Shown: one piece after another, positions 8,501 to 17,414 of the stretch
Position numbering within the stretch: the first letter of the stretch is position 1
Layout: every line of letters begins with the position of its first letter
Source: Streptomyces sp. SKN60
Lineage (GTDB): Bacteria > Actinomycetota > Actinomycetes > Streptomycetales > Streptomycetaceae
Reading direction: 5' to 3'
Length of the DNA: 64,000 nt
NCBI RefSeq assembly: GCF_026236535.1
Contig: NZ_JAHTMW010000018.1
Coordinates: 1-64,000, forward strand
Translations under genes and position numbers: made by a program
Notes under the pieces: generated by a model
Databases searched by the model: none
What the model was told of the DNA's origin: nothing
The model's input: the letters and a program-made list of their open reading frames with translations, nothing else

Positions 8501-9394
8501 TCAGAGTTCCTGCGCCGCGGTGTGCAGCAGCAGGTCGCGCAGTGCCATGGCGGTGTCCGGCGGCTCAGCGGCGGTGAGGACGAGCTGGTCGGCGGTGGTC
8601 GAAGGGCCGGCCAAAGGGATGACGCGCAGGCCAGGTGGCTGGTGGTCGAGTGCGGATTCGACGGTGATGCCGATGCCCGTTCCCGCGGCGACGTGAGCGG
8701 CGATGTCACGCACGCTGTCGGCGGTCTGGATGATGCGCAGGTCGGCTCCGCTGATGTGGAAGGCGGACAGAAGACGGTCGCAAAGACCGCTGTTGATCTG
8801 GTGGGGCCAGGTGAGCAGGCCGGTGGTGGACAGCTCGGACGCGCTCAGCTCAGCGTGTCCGGCGAGAGGGTGGGTCATCGGCACGAGAGCCATGAACCTC
8901 TCTGTGGAGAGCACTCTTGCGCGCACGCCGGTGACATCGCCGGTCGCCCAGCCGATGCCCAGCCCGATGGCGTCCGAGCGCAGGGCGGTGAGCTGGGCTG
9001 TCGTTGGCATGGCCTGCGGCACGATCGTCACGTCGGGGAACCGGACGCGCAGTTGCGGCAGGCAACGCAACAGCAGCTGGTGGTCGGTGTATTGGGCATG
9101 AGCGACGACGAGGGTCCTGCGGCTGCCGATGCCGGCCGCCAGGGAGCGGCCGCGCTGCTGGAATCGGCGCAGTTGGGCCAGAGCGGCGTGCGCGTCGGGC
9201 AGGAGTGCCTCGCCCAGATCGGTCAGCGCCACGCGGCGGCTGGTGCGGTGGAACAACCGCCCGCCCAGGCTGTTCTCCAAGCGCTTGATCGCCTCGCTGA
9301 CCGTGGGCTGCCCCCGGTGCAGGCGTGTGGCGGCACGGCCGAAGTGGAGCTCCTCCGCGACCGCCACGAATGCTTCCAGTTCCATCCTGTCCAC
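8501..9394 (-). CDS. LysR-family transcriptional regulator
   Basis: 297 residues. The N-terminal helix-turn-helix is clear (ELHFGRAATRLHRGQPTVSE, then LENSLGGRLFHRTSRRVALT), followed by a two-lobed effector domain from about residue 90. The start could be the GTG at 9394 or the ATG at 9385, three codons in; the latter gives the usual MELEAF opening. It is divergent from the flavodoxin-fold gene at 9533, with a perfect inverted repeat between them. Confidence 0.88.
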   Translation of the reverse strand: MDRMELEAFVAVAEELHFGRAATRLHRGQPTVSEAIKRLENSLGGRLFHRTSRRVALTDLGEALLPDAHAALAQLRRFQQRGRSLAAGIGSRRTLVVAHAQYTDHQLLLRCLPQLRVRFPDVTIVPQAMPTTAQLTALRSDAIGLGIGWATGDVTGVRARVLSTERFMALVPMTHPLAGHAELSASELSTTGLLTWPHQINSGLCDRLLSAFHISGADLRIIQTADSVRDIAAHVAAGTGIGITVESALDHQPPGLRVIPLAGPSTTADQLVLTAAEPPDTAMALRDLLLHTAAQEL

Positions 9395-9413
9395 GGGACG
9401 AGGCTAGCGCGAT

Positions 9414-9432
9414 CGATCGGTTCAACCGATCG
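9414..9432. promoter_or_regulatory. Perfect palindrome, likely LysR operator
   Basis: CGATCGGTT at 9414-9422 and AACCGATCG at 9424-9432 form a perfect 9-bp inverted repeat around one base. It starts 20 bp from the LysR GTG and lies about 100 bp before the flavodoxin-like ATG. This is the expected place for a LysR site that autorepresses and activates the divergent gene. Confidence 0.6.
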
Positions 9433-9532
9433 CTGTGGGCCGAAGTTCGGCGTTGATCGCGCGCCGGGTGCGGGTTGTGATGGCTGGGCGAGCAGGGATC
9501 TCCCGACCACCGGACATAGTGAAGAGAGAGAC

Positions 9533-10288
9533 ATGACTGTCAATGACGCTGTTTTCGAGAACGACGCTGTTGTCGAGAACGATGTGCCCACGGCAACGGT
9601 GACCGTGGTCTATCACTCGGTGCACGGGCACACCCGGGTCCTGGCCGAGCACCTTGCCGACGGAGCGCGGCTGGTGCCGGGTGCACAGGTGCATCTCGTC
9701 GAAATCCTGCCCGGGGATGTCATCGCGGGCCGTTGGCACGATGCGGACGTTCTGGAACTGCTCGATCGTTCCGACGCGATCGTCCTCGGCTGTCCGACGC
9801 TGATGGGCAGCGTGTCGGCAGTGTTCAAGGCCTTCATGGAAGCGGCGTTCACGCCGTTCGTGACGCAGTCGTGGAAGGACAAGCTGGCCGGCGGGTTCAC
9901 CATGTCCGCCTCGCAGAGCGGCGACAAACTGGCGGTTCTGGAGCAACTGGCCGTCTTCGGCGCGCAGCTGGGCATGCAGTGGATCGGCGTGGGTGACATG
10001 CCGGGCAACAACTGGAGCGGTGGCACACGCGACGATGTGAACCGGCTGGGTTCATGGCTGGGTCTGATGAGCCAGAGCCATGCCGACCTGGGTCCGGAGC
10101 AGGCTGGATCGCGCGGCGACCTGATCACCGCGAAGCGGTATGGCGAGCGAATCGCCAGGCTTACCCAGCGCTGGGTCAACGCCGTGCCGTACGAAACGGA
10201 CCGCATGACCGAACACGAAGCCCGCGCCTTGTCGGCCTCCCTCAGGAACACGGACGACATGCCGGCGCCGCTGACGTCCACGCCATAG
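9533..10288 (+). CDS. Flavodoxin-fold NAD(P)H:quinone reductase-like protein (WrbA type)
   Basis: 251 residues. After an unusual 24-residue head with a repeated FENDAVVEND motif, the flavodoxin fold begins: VTVVYHSVHGHTRVLAEHLA (phosphate loop), SDAIVLGCPTLMGSVSAVFK, then GGFTMSASQSGDK. The family reduces quinones with FMN and NAD(P)H by two electrons, protecting against redox cycling. GAGAGAG lies before the ATG. The C-terminal about 50 residues extend beyond the core fold. It is probably controlled by the divergent LysR protein. Confidence 0.82.
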   Translation: MTVNDAVFENDAVVENDVPTATVTVVYHSVHGHTRVLAEHLADGARLVPGAQVHLVEILPGDVIAGRWHDADVLELLDRSDAIVLGCPTLMGSVSAVFKAFMEAAFTPFVTQSWKDKLAGGFTMSASQSGDKLAVLEQLAVFGAQLGMQWIGVGDMPGNNWSGGTRDDVNRLGSWLGLMSQSHADLGPEQAGSRGDLITAKRYGERIARLTQRWVNAVPYETDRMTEHEARALSASLRNTDDMPAPLTSTP

Positions 10289-10332
10289 CGGAACCGACAT
10301 GTCGCCATCCCCGGGGGGCCTGTCAAACTCGA

Positions 10333-11500
10333 GAGGCTCTTCCAGATCTTCGTAGGCGTTGATCGTCCGTGACCGTGCGTCAGTTGAGCAGGATGACGTG
10401 ACGCAGGAGGCGGTGGCGGCGCGGCCGTACATCAGGCGCTGGAGGAGCTTGATCTTCGTGTTGGTGCCCGCAGTGCGGCCGTTGTGGTGGCGCAGAGCGA
10501 GGGAGGCATCGACGGCGGCGCGGTCGCGCTCCAGACCGTTCGCGAAGGAGTGCAGAAAAGGGAAGGCCAGCTCTGCGGGTCCGGGCAATCCAGGCAGGCC
10601 AGCGTCTTCGCATGGGCGGCGATTCGGTCGAGCGAGGCCGTCCGCTTCTCGGCGCTGCCCTCGCGCGGGATGAGCAGGTCGGCCAAGGCATGTATCTGGC
10701 CGGCCATCTCGGGGCAGGGGTGGGCGAGCTGGTCGCGCAGAGTGTGCTGGTCCTCGTCGAGGCGGTCGGGGTGGCAGGTGAGCAGACCGGTGACCTCGCG
10801 GGGTGAAAGGGCAGCGTGGTCGGCCTCGACGCGGCCCTGGTTGATTTAGCAGACCAGGAGGTCGGCACTGCCGGCGTAGCCCTGCTGCCGACGCCCTGGT
10901 CGAGGAGGCCATGGACCTGCTGCCAGTTCCCAGGTGGTGGCGGCGCGCTTGCCCTCGCGCAGGGGGGGGCGAACCTACTCCAGCACGAGGCGTGCGCGCC
11001 GACCTCTTTCAGTGCTGTTTCGGCCAGGCCATGCCAGAGGTGCCAGCAGTCGCCAACCTGCACGATCGTCGGGTCGGCCTCGGTGGTGGCCTGGACGAAG
11101 GCGCCCGAGCCGTCGCAGCACGCCGCGCGGACGCCGGGATGCTCGCGCAGCCAGGCGGTCACGGTGGTCGCCTTCCGGTCGGGCAGGCGATCACGCCGGG
11201 TGCGGCTGCCGACGGAGCCGCTCGTGGCAGCGGCCGACGTCGGCACCGAAGAGGGTGCGCTTGGCCTCGTCGCCATGGTCGAGGTATCGGCGGGCCCTCG
11301 CCTCGAAGTCCGGCGTCGACCTTCCGCCCACAAGGCCCGCCGAGCAGGAGCGGCTGCTGCTCGGCGGGCGGGATTGCGCCGCACCGGCCGTTCGACTCGA
11401 CGACCGGGACGGGGAAGGGTGCGAGGTTCCGACCACCGATTCCCTCATCACTCGGACCGCGTACGACTGGGTGAACCCAGCGCACCGCTTGGCGGTGCCC
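10333..11500 (-). pseudogene. Decayed ISL3-family transposase
   Basis: Family blocks appear in different reverse frames: DRKATTVTAWLREHPGVRAA, then ADPTIVQVGDCWHLWHGL in the middle, and ALRHHNGRTAGTNTKIKLLQ with RLMYGRA at the C-terminal end near 10400. At least three frameshifts lie between them, and the N-terminal zinc-finger half is not recognisable. GGCTCTTCCAGATC at about 10334 resembles an ISL3 terminal repeat; no partner is visible on the right. The element is dead. Confidence 0.75.
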
Positions 11501-11533
11501 CAGGGGGCGCCATGATCACGACTCCCCACGATG

Positions 11534-11631
11534 CTTGATGTTGTCAATTGTTTACTTAAGCACCTCAAGCATTTACTTGACCATCTCAAGCATTGGGGCC
11601 TACCTTCGTCATATTACTTTAGGACATCAAA
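11534..11631. promoter_or_regulatory. Four MarR-like boxes upstream of the MFS exporter
   Basis: Boxes of the form CTTGA-N5-TCAAG lie at 11534-11548, 11555-11569, 11576-11590 (perfect arms) and 11617-11631 (weaker). The first three starts are exactly 21 bp apart. Similar boxes occur in the MarR/Old Yellow Enzyme interval near 49.9 kb. The stretch is AT-rich and contains the likely MFS promoter. Confidence 0.65.
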
Positions 11632-11667
11632 CATCTACGAGCTGAAGCACCGAGAAGGTCCCCACCC

Positions 11668-13167
11668 ATGAGTCACGAGATCACCCCGCCCACCACCGAT
11701 CCCCGGCGCGAGACGCTCGTCGTCTTCGCGCTGAGCCTTGCCGCCATGGTCGTGTCGATGATGCAGACCCTGCCGGTCCCGATCCTCGGCCTCATCCGTG
11801 CCGACCTCGGCACCTCGGCCGCGAACGTGAGCTGGGTGACCACCGCCACCCTGCTCTCCGCCGCCGTCTTCACTCCGCTGCTCGGCCGCTTCGGCGACCA
11901 GCACGGCAAGAAGCCCACGCTGGTAGCCGTCCTCGGCGTCATGGTCGCGGGCTCCGTCATCGCCGCCCTGGCGACCTCGCTCCCCCTGCTGATCCTCGGC
12001 CGCGTCCTCCAGGGCGCCGCCACCGCGATCTTCCCGCTGGCCCTGTCCGTGCTGCGCGAGGAGGTCCGCCCGCAGAAGCTGCCCGGCGCGATGTCCCTGG
12101 TCAGCGGCACCCTGGCCTTCGGTAGCGGCCTCGCGCTCGTCGCCACCGGCCTGCTCACCTCCGGCACCGACGCCGACTACCGCAGCGCCTTCTGGATGGC
12201 CACCGGCTTCGCCGCGATCGCCCTGCTCGCGGTCGTGTTCCTGGTCCCCGCGACCCGCCACAAGACCGGCGGACGCACGGACTTCCTCGGCGCCCTCACC
12301 CTCGGCTCCACCCTGCTGCTGCTCCTGCTGCCGATTTCGCAGGGCCACGAGTGGGGCTGGACCTCCGGCCGCGTCCTCGGCAGCTTCGCAGCCGCGGCCG
12401 TCATGACCGCCGTCTGGGTCCTCACCGAGCTCAAGGTCCGCGATCCCCTCGTCGACATGCGGATGTTCGTGCACCGGCCGGTACTCATGGCCAACCTGGC
12501 CGGCCTGCTTGTTGGCTTCGGCATGTTCGCGAACTTCCTGGGCGTCTCGTACCTCGTCCAGATGCCCGAGGCCCTCACCGGCTACGGCTTCGGCGCGTCC
12601 ATCCTGCGCGCCTCCGTCGAGTTCCTGCTGCCCGGTGCGATCGTCTCCCTGCTCGCCTCGCCGATCGGCGGCCGGCTCGTCCGCCACCGCGGCCCGCGCA
12701 CGGCGCTGGCCCTGGCCGCCGTCCTCGGCGCCGTGGGCTTCGGCTGGCTCACCCTCGACCACGGCCACACCGCCTCGGTGATCGGCGCGGGCGTGATCGT
12801 CGGCGCGGCCGTCAGCTTCGGTTACGCGGCGATGCCCGCCGTCATCATGTCGAGCGTCCCGCACCACCAGAGCGGCATCGCCAACGGCATCAACTCCATC
12901 TCGCGCTCCACCGGCAGCGCGATCGGCAGCGCCGTGGTCACCACGATCCTGGCCTCGCAGACGATCGAGCACCTGCCCGCAGGCGTCCCTGCCCTGCCCG
13001 CGGAGTCCGGCTTCACCCTCACCTTCTGGATCGGCGCCGCCGCCTTCGCGCTCGTCGCGGTCATCGCCCGCCTCGGCCTGCCGGCCGGCCAGGCGCCCCG
13101 TACCCAGCGGGTGAGCGCACCGGCCGCCGCGAAGGAAGCCGAGAAGGCGACGGCAGCCGCGGCATGA
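11668..13167 (+). CDS. MFS drug exporter, DHA2 (14-helix) type
   Basis: 499 residues with about 14 hydrophobic segments. Motif A is visible as LLGRFGDQHGKKPTL after helix 2, and motif C-like glycine patterns follow (VSGTLAFGSGLALVATG). The family exports drugs and organic cations with protons. There is no adjacent regulator; the left flank is an IS remnant. Operator-like boxes upstream match those of the MarR gene at 49.4 kb, suggesting remote control. Substrate unknown. Confidence 0.88.
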   Translation: MSHEITPPTTDPRRETLVVFALSLAAMVVSMMQTLPVPILGLIRADLGTSAANVSWVTTATLLSAAVFTPLLGRFGDQHGKKPTLVAVLGVMVAGSVIAALATSLPLLILGRVLQGAATAIFPLALSVLREEVRPQKLPGAMSLVSGTLAFGSGLALVATGLLTSGTDADYRSAFWMATGFAAIALLAVVFLVPATRHKTGGRTDFLGALTLGSTLLLLLLPISQGHEWGWTSGRVLGSFAAAAVMTAVWVLTELKVRDPLVDMRMFVHRPVLMANLAGLLVGFGMFANFLGVSYLVQMPEALTGYGFGASILRASVEFLLPGAIVSLLASPIGGRLVRHRGPRTALALAAVLGAVGFGWLTLDHGHTASVIGAGVIVGAAVSFGYAAMPAVIMSSVPHHQSGIANGINSISRSTGSAIGSAVVTTILASQTIEHLPAGVPALPAESGFTLTFWIGAAAFALVAVIARLGLPAGQAPRTQRVSAPAAAKEAEKATAAAA

Positions 13168-13172
13168 CCAGA

Positions 13173-13208
13173 GGGGCGGGCCCGCCGGACGACGGGCCCG
13201 CCCCTCTT
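13173..13208 (+). terminator. Terminator of the MFS gene
   Basis: Perfect 12-bp GC arms at 13173-13184 and 13193-13204 with an 8-nt loop, followed by TCTT. It begins 5 bp after the MFS stop. Confidence 0.7.
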
Positions 13209-13224
13209 CCGTACCGCCGTCAGG

Positions 13225-13660
13225 TCATACGCGGTCGGCTGCGATCTGGACGTACGGGAAGGAGCGGTCCTTGTACGACTCGATGAACGCCTCCTCGATA
13301 CCGGTGACCAGCGAAGACAGCCAGCGTCAGCCGGGGAGCGATGTTGGTGTGGAGGTCCTGGGACAGCCGCTGGGGCTCACGCCGCCGGGCACGGCCGGCC
13401 GTGGTTGACGGACCAGAAGACGAGCAGGGAGATGTGGTTGCCGTTGGCCCATCTCGACTCTTCGTCCAGGTCGGCGGCCTGGTCGTCTCCTGCCCGCCGG
13501 AGAGGCCTCTCATGCCGGAGATGCCGACATGGGCGTACGCAGTGGTGTCGCTCCAGCCGAAGGCCGACTTCAGTTTGTCCTTCACTCCGTTCACCGCGTT
13601 GACGGTGTTGCCGTACGACGGTCAGCAGCACGACTCCGTCAGGGCCAAAGCCAGCCCCAG
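13225..13660 (-). pseudogene. Remnant of a GH18-type chitinase-like gene
   Basis: Reverse frames carry pieces in order: YGNTVNAVNGVKDKLKSAFG then AYAHVGISGMRG; next (other frame) WANGNHISLLVFWSVNHGRP; last (third frame) EEAFIESYKDRSFPYVQIAA ending at 13225. The middle block matches the late part of GH18-like chitinases (a WSVNRDRPC-type motif). At least two frameshifts separate the pieces, and the N-terminal half is missing. Confidence 0.5.
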
Positions 13661-13905
13661 GCTCCTGCCTCCGGCTCCAGCGATTGAACAAGGAGAGCCC
13701 AGGGCTCACAGCCCACGGGGAGGGCCGTCGACCACTCGGGTCCCTTCACTTTCCCGCCGTGCTGGACACGAAGAAGGTCCTGGCGGCAGCGCAGCGGAGG
13801 CGTATGAGCCTTGGCCGACCTGGGAGACTTCCTCATTCCCGAGGTGTCGGACGAGATCCCTGTCGTGGCGCTCGGCGCCGGCGTTCATATGATCCCTGAC
13901 AGGAC

Positions 13906-13979
<74 letters not shown>

Positions 13980-14007
13980 TCCTGCCTCTGCCACAACAGC
14001 TGTCCTG

Positions 14008-14035
14008 GCACCATCCCCACAGGTGCGGGGAGCAG
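14008..14035 (+). CRISPR. Isolated type I-E-like CRISPR repeat
   Basis: The 28-nt unit carries CCATCCCCACAGGTGCGGGG and ends GAGCAG, closely matching the repeat pattern seen elsewhere in the window. It lies 29 bp after the tRNA-like gene. No neighbour copy at 61 bp. Confidence 0.5.
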
Positions 14036-14093
14036 AAGCCGGCGGTGACGGAGGCGGAGCACTGGCGGGGCCTCCAAGGGAGAGGTGCTGGTG

Positions 14094-14312
14094 ATGGCGC
14101 GTCGGTCGAAGGTGGAGTTGTACGCCGGCATCCGACGCGATCACCGGGCCGGTCCCTCGATGCGGGCCGTGGAGGGCACGTACGGCGTGACCTGTCGGAC
14201 GGTATGCAAGGCGGTGAACGCGGCTTGGCCGGAGCCGCACAGGAAGCCGCCCCGCCGACTTGATCGGCTGCAGCGTCAGGGGTTTTCTCGTCACTCCACA
14301 GCGCGGCGATGA
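14094..14312 (+). pseudogene. IS21-family IstA N-terminal fragment (copy 1)
   Basis: The reading starts MARRSKVELYAGIRRDHRAG, continues SMRAVEGTYGVTCRTV and AAWPEPHRK, which is the DNA-binding N-terminus of IstA transposases. After about 55 codons the similarity ends. A second, diverged copy lies at 15890. No IstB and no catalytic domain are present. Confidence 0.6.
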
Positions 14313-14366
14313 GTTTGTGGCTCCCGGAGGGTCCAAGCTCGTGACACCCCAGGAAAGGACAACGCC

Positions 14367-14972
14367 ATGTCAGAGCTTCTCGTCGACTTCATCACCTCCC
14401 TCGACGGCTACGCATCGGGACAGGGATGGCCCGGGTTCTGGGGACTCGAGGGCCCGGAGTACCTCGCATGGCTCGGCGAGCAGCCCAAGGCCACCTACCT
14501 GATGGGAGCGAACACCTACCGCCTGATGTCGGGCTTCGCCGCAGGCGAAGTCCCCAATGGCCAAGACGAGTTCAGGCCCGAGGAAGAGGCGTCCGTCGAC
14601 GAGCTCACGCAAGCCTCCAAGGTGGTCTTCTCCTCCTCACTCAAGGAGCCACTGACGTGGGCCAACTCCACGCTCGTCCGGGACGACGCCGTCGAAGCGG
14701 TCCGCGCCATGAAGTCGAGTGGCTCGGGACTCCTCAGCACGATCGGCAGCCTCAGCCTGTGCCGGTCCCTGCTACGGGCCGGACTCGTCGACCGCTTCCG
14801 GGTCGTGATGTTCCCGGTGATCACCGGGGCAACGGGCGAAGAACGCATCTACGACGGCTATCCGGACGTTGCCCTCGAGATGATCGAGCACCGCACCTTC
14901 GACGGCCGCATCCAGCTGGTCGAGTACAAGCCCCACGTGCTCGAGCACCCGCCGCTCGGCGTCCCTGCGTGA
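14367..14972 (+). CDS. Dihydrofolate reductase-family (RibD C-terminal-like) protein
   Basis: 201 residues. The start MSELLVDFITSLDGYASGQG is typical of RibD C-terminal-like reductases, followed by YLMGANTYRLMSGF (nucleotide-binding loop) and LLSTIGSLSLCRSLLRAGLV then FPVITGATGEERIY. Members are NADPH-dependent pterin or flavin-related reductases of mostly unknown substrate. AGGAAAGGA is 8-10 nt before the ATG. A 19-bp terminator follows. It lies between two IstA fragments and is intact among debris. Confidence 0.85.
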   Translation: MSELLVDFITSLDGYASGQGWPGFWGLEGPEYLAWLGEQPKATYLMGANTYRLMSGFAAGEVPNGQDEFRPEEEASVDELTQASKVVFSSSLKEPLTWANSTLVRDDAVEAVRAMKSSGSGLLSTIGSLSLCRSLLRAGLVDRFRVVMFPVITGATGEERIYDGYPDVALEMIEHRTFDGRIQLVEYKPHVLEHPPLGVPA

Positions 14973-14978
14973 CGTCGC

Positions 14979-15023
14979 CCCGTCGGCGCCGGTCTGGACA
15001 GCCGCCAGACCGGCGCCGACGGG
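14979..15023. terminator. 19-bp perfect hairpin
   Basis: Arms 14979-14997 and 15005-15023 are fully complementary with a 7-nt loop, directly after the DHFR-like gene. This is among the strongest hairpins in the window. Confidence 0.75.
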
Positions 15024-15036
15024 CACGAAGCAATAC

Positions 15037-15240
15037 CTAATAGGGGCGAACGGCCAACGTCAGGACGCCGAGGATCCAGGGCAGGGTGAGGCCGGCGATG
15101 ACGGCATCGCGGTCACGGTCGGTGCCCGCGGCGAGGGTGTGAAGGCTGGGCAGGTCGTCTTGCCGGACTGCGTCCAGCCAGTCCAGCAGGTGTTCGCCCG
15201 GCGCTCGGTAGCTTCGAGCAGTGGCGGGAGGGCGCCCGTC
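15037..15240 (-). pseudogene. ISL3-family transposase C-terminal fragment
   Basis: The reverse frame reads YRAPGEHLLDWLDAVRQDDL, PSLHTLAAGTDRDRDAV and AGLTLPW, matching the ISL3 transposase region just before its last catalytic block. The Asn-Gly block that should follow is replaced by unrelated sequence and a stop at 15037. It is a second, separate ISL3 remnant. Upstream, the frame stays open but loses similarity. Confidence 0.55.
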
Positions 15241-15572
15241 CTCTCGAGGCATACGCGTCGCCAGTGCGAGTCGGCCGGGGCCTGCGCCGCCGACAGACAC
15301 GGGAGCGGGGGCGGGTCGGGCGCTCCTCGGCGAGATCGCCCGCCGGACCCAGACGCCGGCCTGACCTTCCCTCGCCCTCGTCCCGCAGGACGGCGACAAC
15401 ACGGCCGGGGGGCAAGCCTTCTTCCACGCGTGCGGACTCAGGCTCGACGGACCCGACAGGCCAGGAGCAGCCTTGGGCTGCCCCGTGCCGGAAATCCTCG
15501 CGGCGAAAGACACGACCAGCGCCGGACACAAGTGAGCCCCCCGGATGCAACTCGGGGAGCGAAGAACCCCCA

Positions 15573-15660
15573 ACGGAACCCCCGCGCGAACGGGGAGGAA
15601 CCGTAATCGCAGACGCGTATGCCACGACAACCGGGGCATCCCCGCCCGAGCGGGAAGCAA
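15573..15660 (+). CRISPR. Two degenerate CRISPR-like repeats, 60 bp apart
   Basis: Units at 15573-15600 and 15633-15660 share the CCCCGC-CGA-CGGG core. A third weak unit may lie near 15680. The 60-bp spacing fits a type I-E repeat plus spacer. The repeats are partly decayed. Confidence 0.4.
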
Positions 15661-15889
15661 GGCGAGCAGGGCCGTCGCGGAACCATCACGCCTCGGCGGG
15701 AGCAAGACGCACCACCCCAAGGGGTCCCCGCGGTGAGTACCTCACAACCACACAACACCCCCGCCCACCAGGCCAAACTGGCCTTATCGATCAGCAGTGA
15801 CGTCTCGTGTCGATCGGTTTGGGAGTCGCTCGAATTCTTGTCAGGGCAGCATCGGAATGCTCCTGGTGAAAGGTGCGGGTCATGCCCGG

Positions 15890-16015
15890 ATGTCGAAGGT
15901 CGAGCTGTACGCGGCGATCCGGCGTGACCACCGTGGCGGCATGTCGATGCGCGAGCTTGAGGACAGACATGGCGTGAGGTGGTGGACGGCGCGGACGGCG
16001 TTGAACTCGGCCTGA
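15890..16015 (+). pseudogene. IS21-family IstA N-terminal fragment (copy 2)
   Basis: MSKVELYAAIRRDHRGGMSM followed by RELEDRHGVRWWTARTAL is the same IstA start as at 14094, recognisably similar at the DNA level and cut after 41 codons. The two copies are in direct orientation and flank the DHFR-like gene and the ISL3 fragment. Confidence 0.55.
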
Positions 16016-16025
16016 CCGGAGCGAT

Positions 16026-16858
16026 TCAGCGGAATGCGTCGGCGTTCGATGTAGCCCACTGCCAGAACGGTCGGGCTGAGGTTCCGGTGATCTGTGAAAC
16101 CGTGTCGCGAACCGTCAGCAGTTCGTCGTTGATGTCTGCGCCCGTGACATCGAGCACCGCGTCCGCGGCCTCGGCCCCGAAGGCCGCGGCCATCTGTGCA
16201 CGAGCCTGTTGGCGGGTGATCTCAGCGAAGGGGATCTGGCGCCCCAGTGCTGCCGCGATGGCCTCGACCTGCTGTCGGGGGGCACTGGCTCGGGACTGGT
16301 CAGGGCGTAGGTGCGTCCGTGGTGGCCGGGCTCGGTCAGTGCCACCTGTGCCACTGACGCGATGTCCGCGGGGTGGATGGTTGGCAGCGCGGTATCGGCG
16401 TACGGCGCGCGGACGGTCCCGTGCCCACGGACGGCGGACGCCCACATCAAGGTGTTCGAGGCGAACTGCGTCGGCCGCAGGATCGTCCAGGCCATGCCGC
16501 TTGCCTTGAGCAGTTCTTCCACCGCCAGGTTCTCGCCGGCAGGGCCGAGGTGGGGGTGGGTCTGCACGGTGATGGACGACACCAGCACGACGAGTTCCAC
16601 GCCCGCCTGCCGGGCACCATCGAGGATGTCAGCGTCTGAGCCCAGACGCGGCACAAGAATGAGCGAGCGCACGCCTGCCAGCGCAGGCTTCAACAACGCA
16701 GGCTCCGACAAGTCGCCCTCCACGGCTTCGACCCCTGCCGGGAAGCCGGCCCGTGCGGCGTCACGGGTGATCCCTCTGAGCTGACCGACACCGCGTGTGT
16801 GCAGCTCCTTCAGCAGGGCACTGCCTATGTTTCCGGTGGCTCCGGTCACGAGGATCAT
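16026..16858 (-). pseudogene. NmrA/NAD(P)H-binding oxidoreductase with one frameshift
   Basis: MILVTGATGNIGSALLKELH is a classic NmrA-type GxxGxxG opening. The protein continues to TYALTSPEPVPP near 16285. There the frame must shift by one base to read RQQVEAIAAALGRQIPFAEI and end at 16026. The break lies in a run of six G (16277-16282) where seven or four would restore the frame. With the shift repaired it would be about 277 residues, normal for the family. Either phase variation, real decay or a sequencing error. Confidence 0.75.
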
Positions 16859-17361
16859 GAGCGTGAGTCCCGTCGTCAGATGATCAAGCAGGCGACACGC
16901 TGAAACCTCGATCACGCTTCAGGTCCAGCAGACACCTGCCCACACTTCTGCTGGGCACGTTCGTACGTTCGCCGACATCGCTCCATCGACATCCGTGCCT
17001 CGGATGATCGCCCACTGCCTCCGGAGCCAGTCGACAAACGCTGCTCCTAAATGATCGGTGAAGCCACCAAACAGCCCACGAGCCACAGCCCCTCAAGCGG
17101 CTATCCCGGTTACCGGCCCACTCACCGCGAACAGCGGCGCAGCGGGTACAACCCCGCCAACGAGTCGTACTCCGCCGCAGGACCATCCCCGCGAGTGCGG
17201 GGAGCAGACGACGTCCGCTCCTCTTCGAGAGCACGCAGGGGCATCCCAGCGGGCGCGGGGAGCAGAGACCCAGGGTTCGACCGACCGTGCCGACCGGTCC
17301 GAGAAAAGCGCAGTCACACGGGGGTGAACAACCCAGGAAGATTCGCCTCCCCGGCACGCGA
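16859..17361. other. Intergenic region with CRISPR-like repeats
   Basis: About 500 bp without a convincing gene. A short reverse frame near 16930-17040 (VDWLRRQWAIIRGTDVDG) could be transposase debris. Two repeat-like units lie at 17180-17265. Confidence 0.4.
17180..17265 (+). CRISPR. Two CRISPR-like repeats, 58 bp apart
   Basis: 17180-17207 carries CCATCCCCGCGAGTGCGGGG and ends GAGCAG, close to a canonical type I-E unit. 17238-17265 differs at a few positions. The 30-nt interval is near spacer length. No further copies follow at the right distance. Confidence 0.5.
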
Positions 17362-17390
17362 GCGGGCCCCCAATCGATCTGAGGGCCCGC
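17362..17390 (-). terminator. Terminator of the enolase gene
   Basis: Arms GCGGGCCC (17362-17369) and GGGCCCGC (17383-17390) with a 13-nt loop, 25 bp after the enolase stop. Confidence 0.55.
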
Positions 17391-17414
17391 GCGGTCTCTA
17401 CCTCCGCCTGCTGT

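Noticed and set aside
15440..15560. More CRISPR-like units upstream of 15573
   Set aside because: Segments share only short C- and G-runs and are not at 60-61 bp spacing.
16884..17357. 157-codon reverse frame after the NmrA-type gene
   Set aside because: Low-complexity Arg/Cys/Ser sequence across the repeat units; no ribosome site or domain.
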